A DNA stretch of 64,000 bases from Brevundimonas sp. (GTDB lineage: Bacteria > Pseudomonadota > Alphaproteobacteria > Caulobacterales > Caulobacteraceae). A program made the position numbers and the translations under genes. Location: NCBI RefSeq assembly GCF_016742135.1, contig NZ_JACVCG010000002.1:583437-647436 (forward strand), in the 5' to 3' direction. The notes beneath the pieces are model-generated. The model had not been told where the DNA came from, searched no databases, and saw only the letters and a program-made list of their open reading frames with translations. This document shows, piece after piece, positions 30,709 through 41,721 of the stretch (positions are counted from its first letter, which is position 1; every line of letters begins with the position of its first letter).

Positions 30709-32024
30709 GATTCTGCTTTCCTCCGGGTGAACGCCGCCTCACCGCTGGCCTCGCCATAGACCCGGCACAGGTCCTCGAACACACGATCCCAGGCAAAGCG
30801 GGTCTCCGCCTTGATGCGGGCCGCCCGACCGATGGCGTCCAGATCCCGCTCGAACAGGGCCGAAACGGCCTCGGCATAGGCCCGGGGTTCGGCCCGATCG
30901 GCCAGCTGTCCAACCGTCGTATCGACCGTCTCGGCCACACCGCCGGCGTTGACCCCGACGACCGGACGCCCGCAGGCCATGGCCTCCAGCACGATCAGGC
31001 CGAACGGCTCCTTGTCATTCGCGTGGACGAAGGCATCACAGCTGGCGATGATCCTGGCGACCGCCTTGGGATCGGTCTCATAGGGCATGGCGATCACCCG
31101 ATCCTCAGGGGGCATGCCGGTGCCGGCGCCGACCAGAACCAGATGATAGGGATCCCCAAGCAGCTGCACGGCCTCGATCAGGACGTCGATGTTCTTTTCC
31201 TTGGCCGGACGCCCGGCAAAACACAGCAGTCGCGCGCTGTCGGGCAGGCCCAGATGATCCAGCAGCCACTGCCGATCCCGACGATCCGGCCGGAAGGTGT
31301 CGATCTCAACCCCCAGCGGGCGGATGACGATGTTCTGGATCCCGGCCTCTTCCAGGCGGCGCGCGATGAACCGGCTGGGGGAAACCACCGCGTCGAATTG
31401 CGAGAACAGGCGGGACCAGCGCTTCTCGACCGGCTTCTTGGCCCATTCGCCGAAATGAAGGGCAGCCAGCCCGGCCGGATCCGAATGGCAAAAACCGATG
31501 ACCGGACACCCGACCCTCTGCCCCGCCTCAAGGGCACCCTGCCCCGGTGTATAGGGGTCGCCCGCCTCGATCACCGAGGGCTTCAGCGCCGCGACCCAAG
31601 CACCCCAGCGGCGCACCGAGGAGGGCCAACGATAGCCATCCCCGAACGGCAGCTTCGCTGCATGCAACCGCACAATGTCATCGCTGCCTACCCGGTGGCG
31701 GGCACCGGGAACAACCAGGCTATGGGCGATGTCCGGTCGATGGTCAGCCAGCCAAGCCTTCTTGGATAGAAGATACCGCTTCACCCCGCCGGATCGCGGC
31801 GCATAGAGCATCGTCGTGTCGACCAGCCGGGGACGGACATCCGCCGCAACCTTCCTCACGGCCTGAAAGGCTTCCGAAACCTCTTCATCGAGGCCCGGTA
31901 TGAGCCGAAGTTCAGTCTCCTGAACCTCCTGCCCCCGAAGACTGCGGGCCAGTTTCAGGCCGGTCTCGCGACCCGCGCTGTCGGTCAGAGATTTTTGTTT
32001 CAGGCCGGTCTTTGACTTTACCAT
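30705..32024 (-). CDS. Glycosyltransferase family 4 (group 1)
   Basis: 439-residue GT-B glycosyltransferase. The Gly-rich acceptor-side loop is APRSGGVKRYLLSKK (about residue 73), and the nucleotide-sugar domain has CFAGRPAKEKNIDVLIEA and the EPFGLIVLEAMACGRPVV E-x7-E motif. The closest resemblance is to alphaproteobacterial enzymes acting on cell-envelope glycans or glycolipids; donor and acceptor are unknown. The N-terminal ~60 residues are not typical and carry a 14-bp direct repeat, and the ribosome-binding site at ATG 32024 is poor, so the true start may lie further in (for example GTG at codon 55 or ATG at 71). Confidence 0.82.
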   Translation of the reverse strand: MVKSKTGLKQKSLTDSAGRETGLKLARSLRGQEVQETELRLIPGLDEEVSEAFQAVRKVAADVRPRLVDTTMLYAPRSGGVKRYLLSKKAWLADHRPDIAHSLVVPGARHRVGSDDIVRLHAAKLPFGDGYRWPSSVRRWGAWVAALKPSVIEAGDPYTPGQGALEAGQRVGCPVIGFCHSDPAGLAALHFGEWAKKPVEKRWSRLFSQFDAVVSPSRFIARRLEEAGIQNIVIRPLGVEIDTFRPDRRDRQWLLDHLGLPDSARLLCFAGRPAKEKNIDVLIEAVQLLGDPYHLVLVGAGTGMPPEDRVIAMPYETDPKAVARIIASCDAFVHANDKEPFGLIVLEAMACGRPVVGVNAGGVAETVDTTVGQLADRAEPRAYAEAVSALFERDLDAIGRAARIKAETRFAWDRVFEDLCRVYGEASGEAAFTRRKAES

Positions 32025-32054
32025 GATCGCCCGTAACGCCAGCGCGGGACAATC

Positions 32055-32237
32055 TCAAGTCTCGTCCGTGTCCGGCCTGTCTTCGTCGATCCGCCGCCCT
32101 CTTCGACCCAGCGCTTCCCGTATCAGAACCTCGATCTGGGCATTGACCGAGCGAAACTCCGCGGCAGCCAGCCGCTCGACCGCGGCCATGACCTTGGGCG
32201 AGGTTCTGAGCAGAAAGGCTTTGCGGTCTTTCGGCAT
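32055..32237 (-). CDS. Small ribbon-helix-helix (Arc-like) protein
   Basis: 60 residues: MPKDRKAFLLRTSPKVMAAV then AEFRSVNAQIEVLIREALGRRGR. A short strand followed by two helices, with the RSVNAQIEVLIREAL pattern typical of Arc/CopG-type DNA-binding domains. It follows the SPFH gene by 8 bp. Such proteins accompany slipin/SPFH genes in several proteobacteria and may regulate the operon. No toxin partner is seen, so I do not call it an antitoxin. Confidence 0.78.
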   Translation of the reverse strand: MPKDRKAFLLRTSPKVMAAVERLAAAEFRSVNAQIEVLIREALGRRGRRIDEDRPDTDET

Positions 32238-32245
32238 ATCGGGGA

Positions 32246-33148
32246 TCAGCCGTACAGCGTGCCCGTATTGACCACGGGCTGGGCCTCACGGTCCGCGCAC
32301 AGCACGACCAGCAGGTTCGAGACCATGGCGGCCTTGCGATCCTCGTCCAGATCGACAACGCCGCGGTCATTCAGGTCCTCAAGGGCGCTCTCGACCATCT
32401 CGACCGCACCCCGGACGATCAGGCGGCGGGCCGCCAGCACAGCCTCGGCCTGCTGACGTCTCAGCATGGCACCGGCGATCTCCGGGGCATAGGCCAGGTG
32501 CGCGATCCGCGCCTCGTCCACGGCCACGCCGGCCACCGCGATGCGGCCAACCAGTTCCTCGCGAAGGCGGGCGGCGACTTCCTCCGCATCGGCGCGGAGA
32601 GTCAGTTCATGCTCCTCACCGTGGTCATAGGCATAGTGGGCCGACATGTCCCGCAGGGCAGTATCCACCTGGATGTTCACGAAGGCGCGGAAATCATCGA
32701 CATCGAACAGGGCCTGGGCCGAATCCTCCACCCGCCAGACGACGTTGGCCGCGATTTCGATCGGATTGCCTCGCTTGTCATTCACCTTCAGCTTGTCGCT
32801 GGTCAGATTACGGACACGCAGACTGATCTTCTTGCGGGAGTACCAGGGCAGAACCCAGCGTAGGCCGGTCTTACGATCCGTCCCGCGATAGTCGCCGAAT
32901 AGCAGGATGGCCATCGCCTCGTTCGGCTGCAGTGCATAGAGACCGCACATCAGGATGAAGCCGAGCGAAAGCAGCAGTATCCCCCCGACCAAATTGAGCG
33001 GCGAGCCGGATTGGGCGGCAATGGTCAGGCCCCCGGCCACCATCAGGGCCAGAGAGATCAACAACATCAGAATGCCGTTTCCCGTGCGGGCCGGATGTTC
33101 CCGGGACAGCGAATGAGAACGGGTCGATGGGGATTGAGCGTCGGTCAT
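32246..33148 (-). CDS. SPFH/Band 7 domain protein
   Basis: 300 residues. Two N-terminal hydrophobic segments (about 24-45 and 50-70) are followed by an SPFH domain with GLYALQPNEAMAILLFGDYRGT and VWRVEDSAQALFDVDDFRAFVNIQVDTALRDM, then a helical region with Ala/Glu-rich coiled-coil character and a C-terminal segment. It is related to slipins/prohibitins that organise membrane microdomains. ATG 33148 (MTDAQSP) follows GGAGGG by 6 nt; the in-frame extension to 33232 crosses the promoter and is rejected. Confidence 0.87.
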   Translation of the reverse strand: MTDAQSPSTRSHSLSREHPARTGNGILMLLISLALMVAGGLTIAAQSGSPLNLVGGILLLSLGFILMCGLYALQPNEAMAILLFGDYRGTDRKTGLRWVLPWYSRKKISLRVRNLTSDKLKVNDKRGNPIEIAANVVWRVEDSAQALFDVDDFRAFVNIQVDTALRDMSAHYAYDHGEEHELTLRADAEEVAARLREELVGRIAVAGVAVDEARIAHLAYAPEIAGAMLRRQQAEAVLAARRLIVRGAVEMVESALEDLNDRGVVDLDEDRKAAMVSNLLVVLCADREAQPVVNTGTLYG

Positions 33149-33173
33149 TTGCACCCTCCAGTCATACCAAAAT

Positions 33174-33190
33174 GATATCACATAGATATC
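33174..33190 (-). promoter_or_regulatory. Palindromic operator candidate upstream of the SPFH gene
   Basis: Two GATATC half-sites (33174-33179 and 33185-33190) flank TATGT, making a 17-bp inverted repeat 26 bp before the SPFH start and near the likely -10. It stands out as AT-rich in a GC-rich genome. It could bind the adjacent ribbon-helix-helix protein or a PadR-type repressor encoded elsewhere. Confidence 0.4.
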
Positions 33191-33346
33191 CAATCGCGCA
33201 AGCCACACCCCTCGCCGAAGTGGCCAAATCAACCTCTTGGCCTTGCATTCGCCTCAAATTCGGGAAACTTGGGACAGAACCGGCACCATCCTGCTAGATG
33301 GTCTGAATCTGACGGCTCGCGAGTTTCCACGAGGGGTTTGTTCCGA

Positions 33347-36300
33347 ATGCGTTATCTGTATGCGACCGCAGCGGCGATCGCTCCCCTTCTCTTCGCCTGC
33401 GGTGCGAATGCTCAGGTCTCCATCGACACGACCCGCACGACACCCATCACCACGTCCAATGCGACGGGTAGCGGACCGGCCAATATCTTTATCGTCAACG
33501 GCGGTATGATCAGCCTGACGTCCGGAACGGCGGTGACCATCGACTCCAACCACACGTTTGAGCTCTACGAGCGAGGCAGCATATCCCTGGTAAACTCGGC
33601 CAGCGGCTCCACGGGCATTCTGGTTCAGGCCGGAAACACCACCACCCTGACGATAGCCGGCACGATCGCCGTGACCGACACCCACGAGGCTGAGGACACC
33701 GACAAGGACGGCGATAACGACGGGCCGTTCGCTACCGGTACCGACCGGTACGGCATCCGCTTCGCCGGTGCCGGGGCTGTGACAGGAAACCTCAGTCTGC
33801 TTACCAGCTCGACGATCCTCGTTGAGGGTAATGAGTCTTTCGGCATCTCAGTGGAAAGCGACCTGATCGGAAATCTTGTTTCGCAAGGGACCATCCGGGT
33901 GGTCGGCGACAACAGCATGGCCGTGCGCAGTCTCGGAACCATCGACGGCAACGTTTATCTGGGCGGATCGATCACGACTGTCGGGGGCGGATCCACCGCT
34001 GTAGGCATTTTCGGTGATATCAACGGCGGTCTAAGCATCCAGGGTGCAATAACGTCCTCAGGTTACCGGTTCACCAGTCGCCCCAGTGACGAGGTGATTG
34101 CAAAGCTTGACGCTGACGACCTGCTTCAAGGCGGGCCTGCCGTGATCATCGCGAGTAATGTCACCGGGGGTGTCACCTTCGGACGTCCTCCGACCAATCA
34201 GGACGATGACAACCCTGATGAAGACAACGATGGTGTGCCGGACAGTTCCGAAACGACGGCCGAGATCAATGTTTACGGCGAGGCTCCGGCGGTTGTGGTG
34301 GGGTCAGCGACCCAGGACGTGACACTTGGTGTCGCGGGCACGGGCGATCTCGCCTATGGCTTCATCAACCAGGGCCAGATCAGTGCCCAGGGCATCTATG
34401 ATGGGGTTACGGCCAATGCCATCCAGTTCGGCGTTGACGGTGGCCACTCGGTCTTCATCGAAGGCGGGATCTTCAATTCGGGAACGATCGCAGCCCTCGC
34501 CTATGACGCGGACGCCGTCGCGATTCGGCTCTCTGCCGGCGTGTCCACTGATCAGTTCATCAACAACGGTGCTCTCACCGCCGCCTCAGCTTCTGACGTC
34601 ACTTCCAATGTAACCACCCTGTTGATCGAGGCGGGTGCCAATCTGCCCGTCTTCATCAACAACGGACAGTTCCTCGCCTCATCGGGCGGTGGCACAGCCG
34701 ACCTGACGGGCATACTGGATCTCAGCGGCACCCTGACATCGATCACCAACACTGGATCGATGCAGGCGAACATCTTTGCCAACGACAATGGTGATCCGAT
34801 TACGGGCACCACTACCCTCATCAACGTCGAGGCCAACACCACGGGTGTCACCCTGATCCAGGAAGGCATCGTGGACCCCGACAGTGACGGGCCGGATACG
34901 GACGGCGACGGCGTGCCGGACAATAGAGAACCGGCGATGGTCGGGAACATCCGCCTGGGCTCCGGCGCGGATCTGGTTGATATCCGCAACGGCACAGTGC
35001 TCGGCGACATTTCCTTCGGGGATGGACTGGATACCTTCCTGATCTCGGGCGGCGCCATCGTGCGCGGCGCGATCGAGGACAGCGACGGCCTTCTCGATAT
35101 CACCGTCGCAAATGGCGTTCTGGACCTCAACCAGACAACCACCACCGACATATCCAACCTGACGATCGGTGGCGACGGGCGGTTGGTTGTAAACATCGAC
35201 GGCAACACCAATTCGGCTTCAGGTTTCAACGTCTCGGGGACGGCGACGGTAGAGGATGGTGCCGAGTTGGGCGTCCGCTTCACCTCCCTGATTGATGGCC
35301 CCAGCCGCTTCACCGTCATCGACGCCGGTACCCTGAACTTCGGCAACCTCGATATGGACGGCATCGCGGCCAATGCCCCTTACCTCTTCATTCTGGACGC
35401 CGGAGCCGATCTGCCGAACAATCAGGTTTATGTCGATGTCCGTCGCCGCACGGCCGAGGAAGCCGGCTTCATCCGTGTCGAGGCATCAGCGTATGATGCC
35501 ATCTACGAAGCTCTGGATCGCGATTCCCGCGTTTTGAGCGCCTTCCTCAACCAGACCGGTCGCGACGACTTCATCAATCTCTATGAGCAGATGTTGCCCG
35601 ACCATTCGGGCGGTCCGCTGCTGTCCCTGGCAAGCGGGGTCGACGCGGTCACGCGCGCTCTGGTCGGTCGCAACGCCTCTGCCCAGCCGGGGGAAGCCAG
35701 CGCCTGGGTTCAAGAGATCACCTTCTACGCCGACAAGGACAAGACCGACACCTACGGCTTTCGCTCCGAAGGCTTCGGCGTGGCGGGTGGCGTGGAGTAT
35801 GGCACCCGCAACGGCGCGGTGGGCGTCAGCATCGCCTTCACCTCTTCGGATCTTGAGGACCCCGAGTCCGAGGCCCAGGAGAACCTGACCGCCAGCCTCG
35901 TGGAGCTGGGGCTCTATTGGCGTGCCCAGGGTCAGTACTGGACCACGTGGGCGCGGGCTGCGGCCGGTTACGCTTCTTTCGACGCGACGCGTCAACTGGT
36001 CGGCGGTGGTGTCAACATCACGAATGAATCCAGCTGGAACGGCTATACCCTCGCCGCAGCCGGGGGCGCATCCTACGAGCGCGACTACGGTCGTTTCACC
36101 CTGCGCCCCGAAGTTTACGCCGAGTATTTCTCTCTCAGCGAGGATGCGCGCGAGGAAGTCGGCGGCGGCGACGGGTTCGATCTGATCATCGACGGGCGTG
36201 ACGGACATATGTTCTCGGCCGTTGCGGCCATGAACGTCGCCTATAGCCTGGGAGAGAACAGCTGGCTCAAGCCGGAATTCCGTATCGGCTGGCGTCAGAA

Positions 36301-36517
36301 TATCTCGGTCGATCCGGGCTCGACCATCGCCCGGTTTGCCAGCGGTGGCCCCTCCTTCAGCCTCGATCCGGATACCATTGAGGGCGGCGGCCCCATCGTC
36401 GGTTTCCGCCTGAATGTCGGGAATGAACTGGGCATGCTGAGTGTCAGCGCCGATGCCGAGATGATCGGCGACTATATGCGCTACATGCTGCTGCTGCGGG
36501 CCAGCTTCCGCTTCTAG
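33347..36517 (+). CDS. Autotransporter with beta-barrel domain and calcium-type acidic insertions
   Basis: 1056-residue outer-membrane autotransporter. Signal peptide MRYLYATAAAIAPLLFACGANA; then a long passenger of Gly/Asn/Thr-rich beta-helix repeats (about residues 30-780); then a C-terminal barrel (about 785-1056) ending in LLLRASFRF with the terminal Phe. Three insertions, near residues 115-128, 285-302 and 510-529, contain DxDxDG-like runs (DKDGDNDG, DEDNDGVPDS, DTDGDGVPDN) resembling thrombospondin type 3 or dockerin calcium sites. I prefer ATG 33347 (GAGGGG upstream) over 33269. The passenger's ligand is unknown. It is divergent from the SPFH gene. Confidence 0.88.
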   Translation: MRYLYATAAAIAPLLFACGANAQVSIDTTRTTPITTSNATGSGPANIFIVNGGMISLTSGTAVTIDSNHTFELYERGSISLVNSASGSTGILVQAGNTTTLTIAGTIAVTDTHEAEDTDKDGDNDGPFATGTDRYGIRFAGAGAVTGNLSLLTSSTILVEGNESFGISVESDLIGNLVSQGTIRVVGDNSMAVRSLGTIDGNVYLGGSITTVGGGSTAVGIFGDINGGLSIQGAITSSGYRFTSRPSDEVIAKLDADDLLQGGPAVIIASNVTGGVTFGRPPTNQDDDNPDEDNDGVPDSSETTAEINVYGEAPAVVVGSATQDVTLGVAGTGDLAYGFINQGQISAQGIYDGVTANAIQFGVDGGHSVFIEGGIFNSGTIAALAYDADAVAIRLSAGVSTDQFINNGALTAASASDVTSNVTTLLIEAGANLPVFINNGQFLASSGGGTADLTGILDLSGTLTSITNTGSMQANIFANDNGDPITGTTTLINVEANTTGVTLIQEGIVDPDSDGPDTDGDGVPDNREPAMVGNIRLGSGADLVDIRNGTVLGDISFGDGLDTFLISGGAIVRGAIEDSDGLLDITVANGVLDLNQTTTTDISNLTIGGDGRLVVNIDGNTNSASGFNVSGTATVEDGAELGVRFTSLIDGPSRFTVIDAGTLNFGNLDMDGIAANAPYLFILDAGADLPNNQVYVDVRRRTAEEAGFIRVEASAYDAIYEALDRDSRVLSAFLNQTGRDDFINLYEQMLPDHSGGPLLSLASGVDAVTRALVGRNASAQPGEASAWVQEITFYADKDKTDTYGFRSEGFGVAGGVEYGTRNGAVGVSIAFTSSDLEDPESEAQENLTASLVELGLYWRAQGQYWTTWARAAAGYASFDATRQLVGGGVNITNESSWNGYTLAAAGGASYERDYGRFTLRPEVYAEYFSLSEDAREEVGGGDGFDLIIDGRDGHMFSAVAAMNVAYSLGENSWLKPEFRIGWRQNISVDPGSTIARFASGGPSFSLDPDTIEGGGPIVGFRLNVGNELGMLSVSADAEMIGDYMRYMLLLRASFRF

Positions 36518-36535
36518 GCTGCGGACAACATAGAT

Positions 36536-36572
36536 AAAGGGCCGTCGGATCACTCCGGCGGCCCTTTCTTTT
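36536..36572 (+). terminator. Rho-independent terminator of the autotransporter gene
   Basis: A 14-bp stem (36536-36549 with 36554-36567, one G-T pair), loop TCAC, followed by CTTTT. It lies 19 bp past the autotransporter stop and just before the convergent tRNA-Val. Confidence 0.9.
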
Positions 36573-36573
36573 C

Positions 36574-36650
36574 TGGTGGGCGGCGAGGGGTTCGAACCCC
36601 CGACCCCCTCGGTGTAAACGAGGTGCTCTGACCAGCTGAGCTAGCCGCCC
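36574..36650 (-). tRNA. tRNA-Val (TAC)
   Basis: 77-nt cloverleaf on the minus strand. Acceptor GGGCGGC pairs with GCCGCCC; D-arm GCTCAGCTGGTCAGAGC; anticodon loop TTTACAC with anticodon TAC; T-arm GGGTTCGAACCC; discriminator A and encoded CCA. All stems pair. Confidence 0.97.
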
Positions 36651-36676
36651 GTCCCTGTGGCTATGCCCGCGTGGGC

Positions 36677-36951
36677 TCAGCCATTCAAGGCGCTTTTCAG
36701 GCCTTCGCCCGGCCTGAAGCGGACCGTGCGCGTGGCTGGCTGGACAAGCCGCTCGCCCGTGGCCGGATGACGCCCCTCCCGTTGCGGCCGATCCGCAGGC
36801 ACGAAGGCCCCGAACCCGGTCAGACGCACGGTGTGGCCCTGCGCCAGGCCCTGGGTAATGCCGTCAAGCACGGCATCCAGCGCCGCTCGCGCCTGATCGG
36901 GCGTGAGGTCGGCCGCCCGGGCGATGCGTCCGACCAGTTCGGGCCGGGACA

Positions 36952-36952
<1 letters not shown>
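36677..36952 (-). CDS. HU-family DNA-binding protein
   Basis: 91 residues of the HU/IHF fold: an N-terminal helical dimerisation part (MSRPELVGRIARAADLTPDQ), then the beta-arm with LTGFGAFVPADRPQREGRHPATGE, and the C-terminal helix. The GFG and arm motifs are standard although the arm is slightly divergent (normally RNPxTG; here RHPATG). It overlaps the lon stop by one base, matching the conserved lon-hup order. Confidence 0.93.
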
Positions 36953-39351
<2,399 letters not shown>

Positions 39352-39454
39352 TCTACTCTCCTGGCCGACGTCGCTACGTCTGGCCCACAAGGCATTTCCC
39401 GACAACGGCAAAATGCCCCCTGTCCCCGACTCTCGGCGGACATTACGGGAAAAG

Positions 39455-39483
39455 TATGTGGCGTTTCGTTCGCCCGGTTCAAG
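39455..39483 (-). promoter_or_regulatory. Possible heat-shock-like promoter of lon
   Basis: Minus strand CTTGAA (39478-39483) followed at roughly 13-16 bp by GCCACATA (39455-39462). This weakly fits the sigma-32 pattern CTTGAAA...CCCCAT and lies about 104 bp before lon. The fit is loose; it could also be a sigma-70 promoter. Confidence 0.25.
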
Positions 39484-39590
39484 GCGGTCGCGACATCCGC
39501 CCACAGACGGCGCTTACAGGCGAGGCATCGCCCCTGACCGGGCGGTCATAGGCCCGCTGAACTCTGGGCCGACATCGTCACGGACGATCG

Positions 39591-40856
39591 TCAGGCCGCG
39601 CCGTCGGCCTTCTTCTTCTTGTCGGCATAGATGAGCAGCGGCTGGGCCTTGCCCTCGATGACCTCGGCATTGACGACCACTTCCTCGACGCCCTCGAAGG
39701 TCGGCAGCTCGAACATGGTCTCGAGCAGGATCCCCTCCAGGATCGAGCGAAGGCCCCGGGCCCCGGTCTTGCGCTTGATCGCCTTTCCGGCAACCGCGTT
39801 CAGCGCGTCGTCAGTGAAGGTCAGTTCGACGTTCTCCATCTCGAACAGACGCTTGTATTGCTTGACCAGGGCATTCTTCGGCTGGGTCAGAATGGTGACC
39901 AGCGCCTGCTCGTCCAGGTCCTCAAGGGTAGCCAGAACGGGCAGACGGCCGATGAATTCGGGGATCAGGCCGAAGCGCATCAGATCATCGGGCTCGACCT
40001 GCTTCAGAACGTCGCCCATGCGGCGCTCATCGACTTCCTTGACCTTGGCGCCGAAGCCGATCGAGGCCCCTTCGCCCCGGGCGGAAATCACCTTCTCGAG
40101 GCCGGCGAAGGCACCGCCAACGATGAACAGGATGTTGGCGGTGTCGACCTGCAGGAACTCCTGCTGCGGATGTTTGCGGCCGCCCTGGGGCGGCACGGAA
40201 GCGACGGTGCCCTCCATGATCTTGAGCAGGGCCTGCTGCACGCCCTCGCCCGAGACGTCCCGCGTGATTGAGGGATTGTCGGACTTGCGCGAAATCTTGT
40301 CGATCTCGTCGATGTATACGATGCCGCGCTGGGCCCGCTCAACGTTGTAGTCGGAGGCCTGCAGCAGCTTCAGGATGATGTTCTCGACGTCCTCACCAAC
40401 ATAGCCGGCCTCGGTCAGGGTGGTGGCGTCAGCCATGGTGAAGGGCACGTCGATAATGCGCGCCAGCGTCTGGGCCAGCAGTGTCTTGCCCGAGCCGGTC
40501 GGCCCGATCAGCATGATGTTCGACTTGGCCAGTTCAACGTCGTTGTTCTTGGCCGCGTGATTCAGGCGCTTGTAGTGGTTGTGCACCGCGACCGAGAGCA
40601 CCTTCTTGGCGTGGTTCTGACCGATCACATAGTCGTCCAGGACCTCACGGATCTCCCGGGGCGTCGGCACCCCGTCCTTGGCCTTGACGAAGCCGATCTT
40701 GTGCTCTTCGCGGATGATGTCCATGCACAGTTCGACGCATTCATCGCAGATGAACACGGTCGGTCCGGCAATCAGCTTGCGGACCTCGTGCTGGCTCTTG
40801 CCGCAAAACGAGCAATAGAGCGTGCTTTTAGCGTCTGTACCGGCGGCTTTGGTCAT
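39591..40856 (-). CDS. clpX: ATP-dependent Clp protease ATP-binding subunit ClpX
   Basis: 421-residue AAA+ unfoldase. The N-terminal zinc-binding domain is intact ([18 protein letters not shown] then CDECVELC). Walker [17 protein letters not shown], Walker [12 protein letters not shown], the RKH-type pore loop region and the ClpP-binding IGF loop ([10 protein letters not shown]) follow. In Caulobacter ClpXP degrades CtrA and other cell-cycle regulators. It is not adjacent to clpP here: cicA-type and other genes intervene. Confidence 0.97.
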   Translation of the reverse strand: MTKAAGTDAKSTLYCSFCGKSQHEVRKLIAGPTVFICDECVELCMDIIREEHKIGFVKAKDGVPTPREIREVLDDYVIGQNHAKKVLSVAVHNHYKRLNHAAKNNDVELAKSNIMLIGPTGSGKTLLAQTLARIIDVPFTMADATTLTEAGYVGEDVENIILKLLQASDYNVERAQRGIVYIDEIDKISRKSDNPSITRDVSGEGVQQALLKIMEGTVASVPPQGGRKHPQQEFLQVDTANILFIVGGAFAGLEKVISARGEGASIGFGAKVKEVDERRMGDVLKQVEPDDLMRFGLIPEFIGRLPVLATLEDLDEQALVTILTQPKNALVKQYKRLFEMENVELTFTDDALNAVAGKAIKRKTGARGLRSILEGILLETMFELPTFEGVEEVVVNAEVIEGKAQPLLIYADKKKKADGAA

Positions 40857-41087
40857 CGACCCTTCTCACTTCCACGAACCCGCCATACGGGGAATTCGCG
40901 CTTCCTGCGAACCTGATTCCGACAGAATAGGGTCGAAGGTCTTCAAAAATTGACAATCCCCCATCCGGGGCGAGGCGACAACCCCATCCGTCATCCGGAT
41001 TGGGGAGCATTCCTGTTTTCGACTTGACCTGTCATCAAGGCGAAGTTCTGACATAGGGATCAGGCCCGCCCCCCGCCAGACCAGTGA

Positions 41088-41717
41088 GTGCTCGTTCTGT
41101 CCGCTTCCCCTTCCCTTTCCGGTCCCCTTGTCGCCTTCGACTTCGACGGCACCCTGACGGTGGCGGACAGCTTTACCGCCTTCCTGCGCTGGCGGGCCGG
41201 CACCGGGGGGTGGTTGAAGGGCCTTGTCGCCCTGGCGCCTGCCTCCGCCCGCTATCTGGTGGATCGGGACCGGGGCCGGATCAAGGCGGCGGCGGTCGCA
41301 CGGTTTCTGGAAGGGGTCGAGGCCCTCACGCTGTCCGAAGAGGCCGAACGATTCGCCGACCAGGTCTGGGACCGGTTCATGCGTCCCGATGCCCTAGCCT
41401 GCTGGGAGGACTGGGGCGCAAAGGGCGCGCACCGCGTGATCGTGACGGCCTCCCCGGCCCTGACGGTGGCCCCGTTCGCCCGACGCCTGGGCGCCGAGGC
41501 CCTGCTGGGGACCGAGCTGGCTCTCGATGCGGAGGGACGGGTCACGGGAGCCTTCGTCGGCGAGAACTGTCGCGGCGAGGAAAAGGTCGAACGGCTGAAC
41601 CGCGCCTATGGCCCCGATGTGGTGCTGGAGGCCGCCTATGGCGATACCTCGGGTGATGCGGAAATGCTGGCCCGAGCGGCCTACCCCGGCTTTCGCCGTT
41701 TCAAAGGGCGACCCTGA
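41088..41717 (+). CDS. cicA: CicA-like HAD-IB phosphatase
   Basis: 209 residues, HAD superfamily subfamily IB (phosphoserine phosphatase-like). The nucleophile motif is VAFDFDGTLTVADSFTAF (DxDGT); the second motif is VIVTASPALTVAPFARRLG; the C-terminal motif is AAYGDTSGDAEMLARA. C. crescentus has cicA, a phosphatase-like gene, between clpP and clpX, so position and family agree. The start is GTG 41088. Substrate is unknown. It runs opposite to clpX and clpP and is followed 4 bp later by the Cys-repeat gene. Confidence 0.85.
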   Translation: MLVLSASPSLSGPLVAFDFDGTLTVADSFTAFLRWRAGTGGWLKGLVALAPASARYLVDRDRGRIKAAAVARFLEGVEALTLSEEAERFADQVWDRFMRPDALACWEDWGAKGAHRVIVTASPALTVAPFARRLGAEALLGTELALDAEGRVTGAFVGENCRGEEKVERLNRAYGPDVVLEAAYGDTSGDAEMLARAAYPGFRRFKGRP

Positions 41718-41721
41718 GGGC

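Noticed and set aside
32055..32237. Toxin-antitoxin module
   Set aside because: The small ribbon-helix-helix protein has no toxin-like partner; its neighbours are an SPFH protein and a glycosyltransferase.
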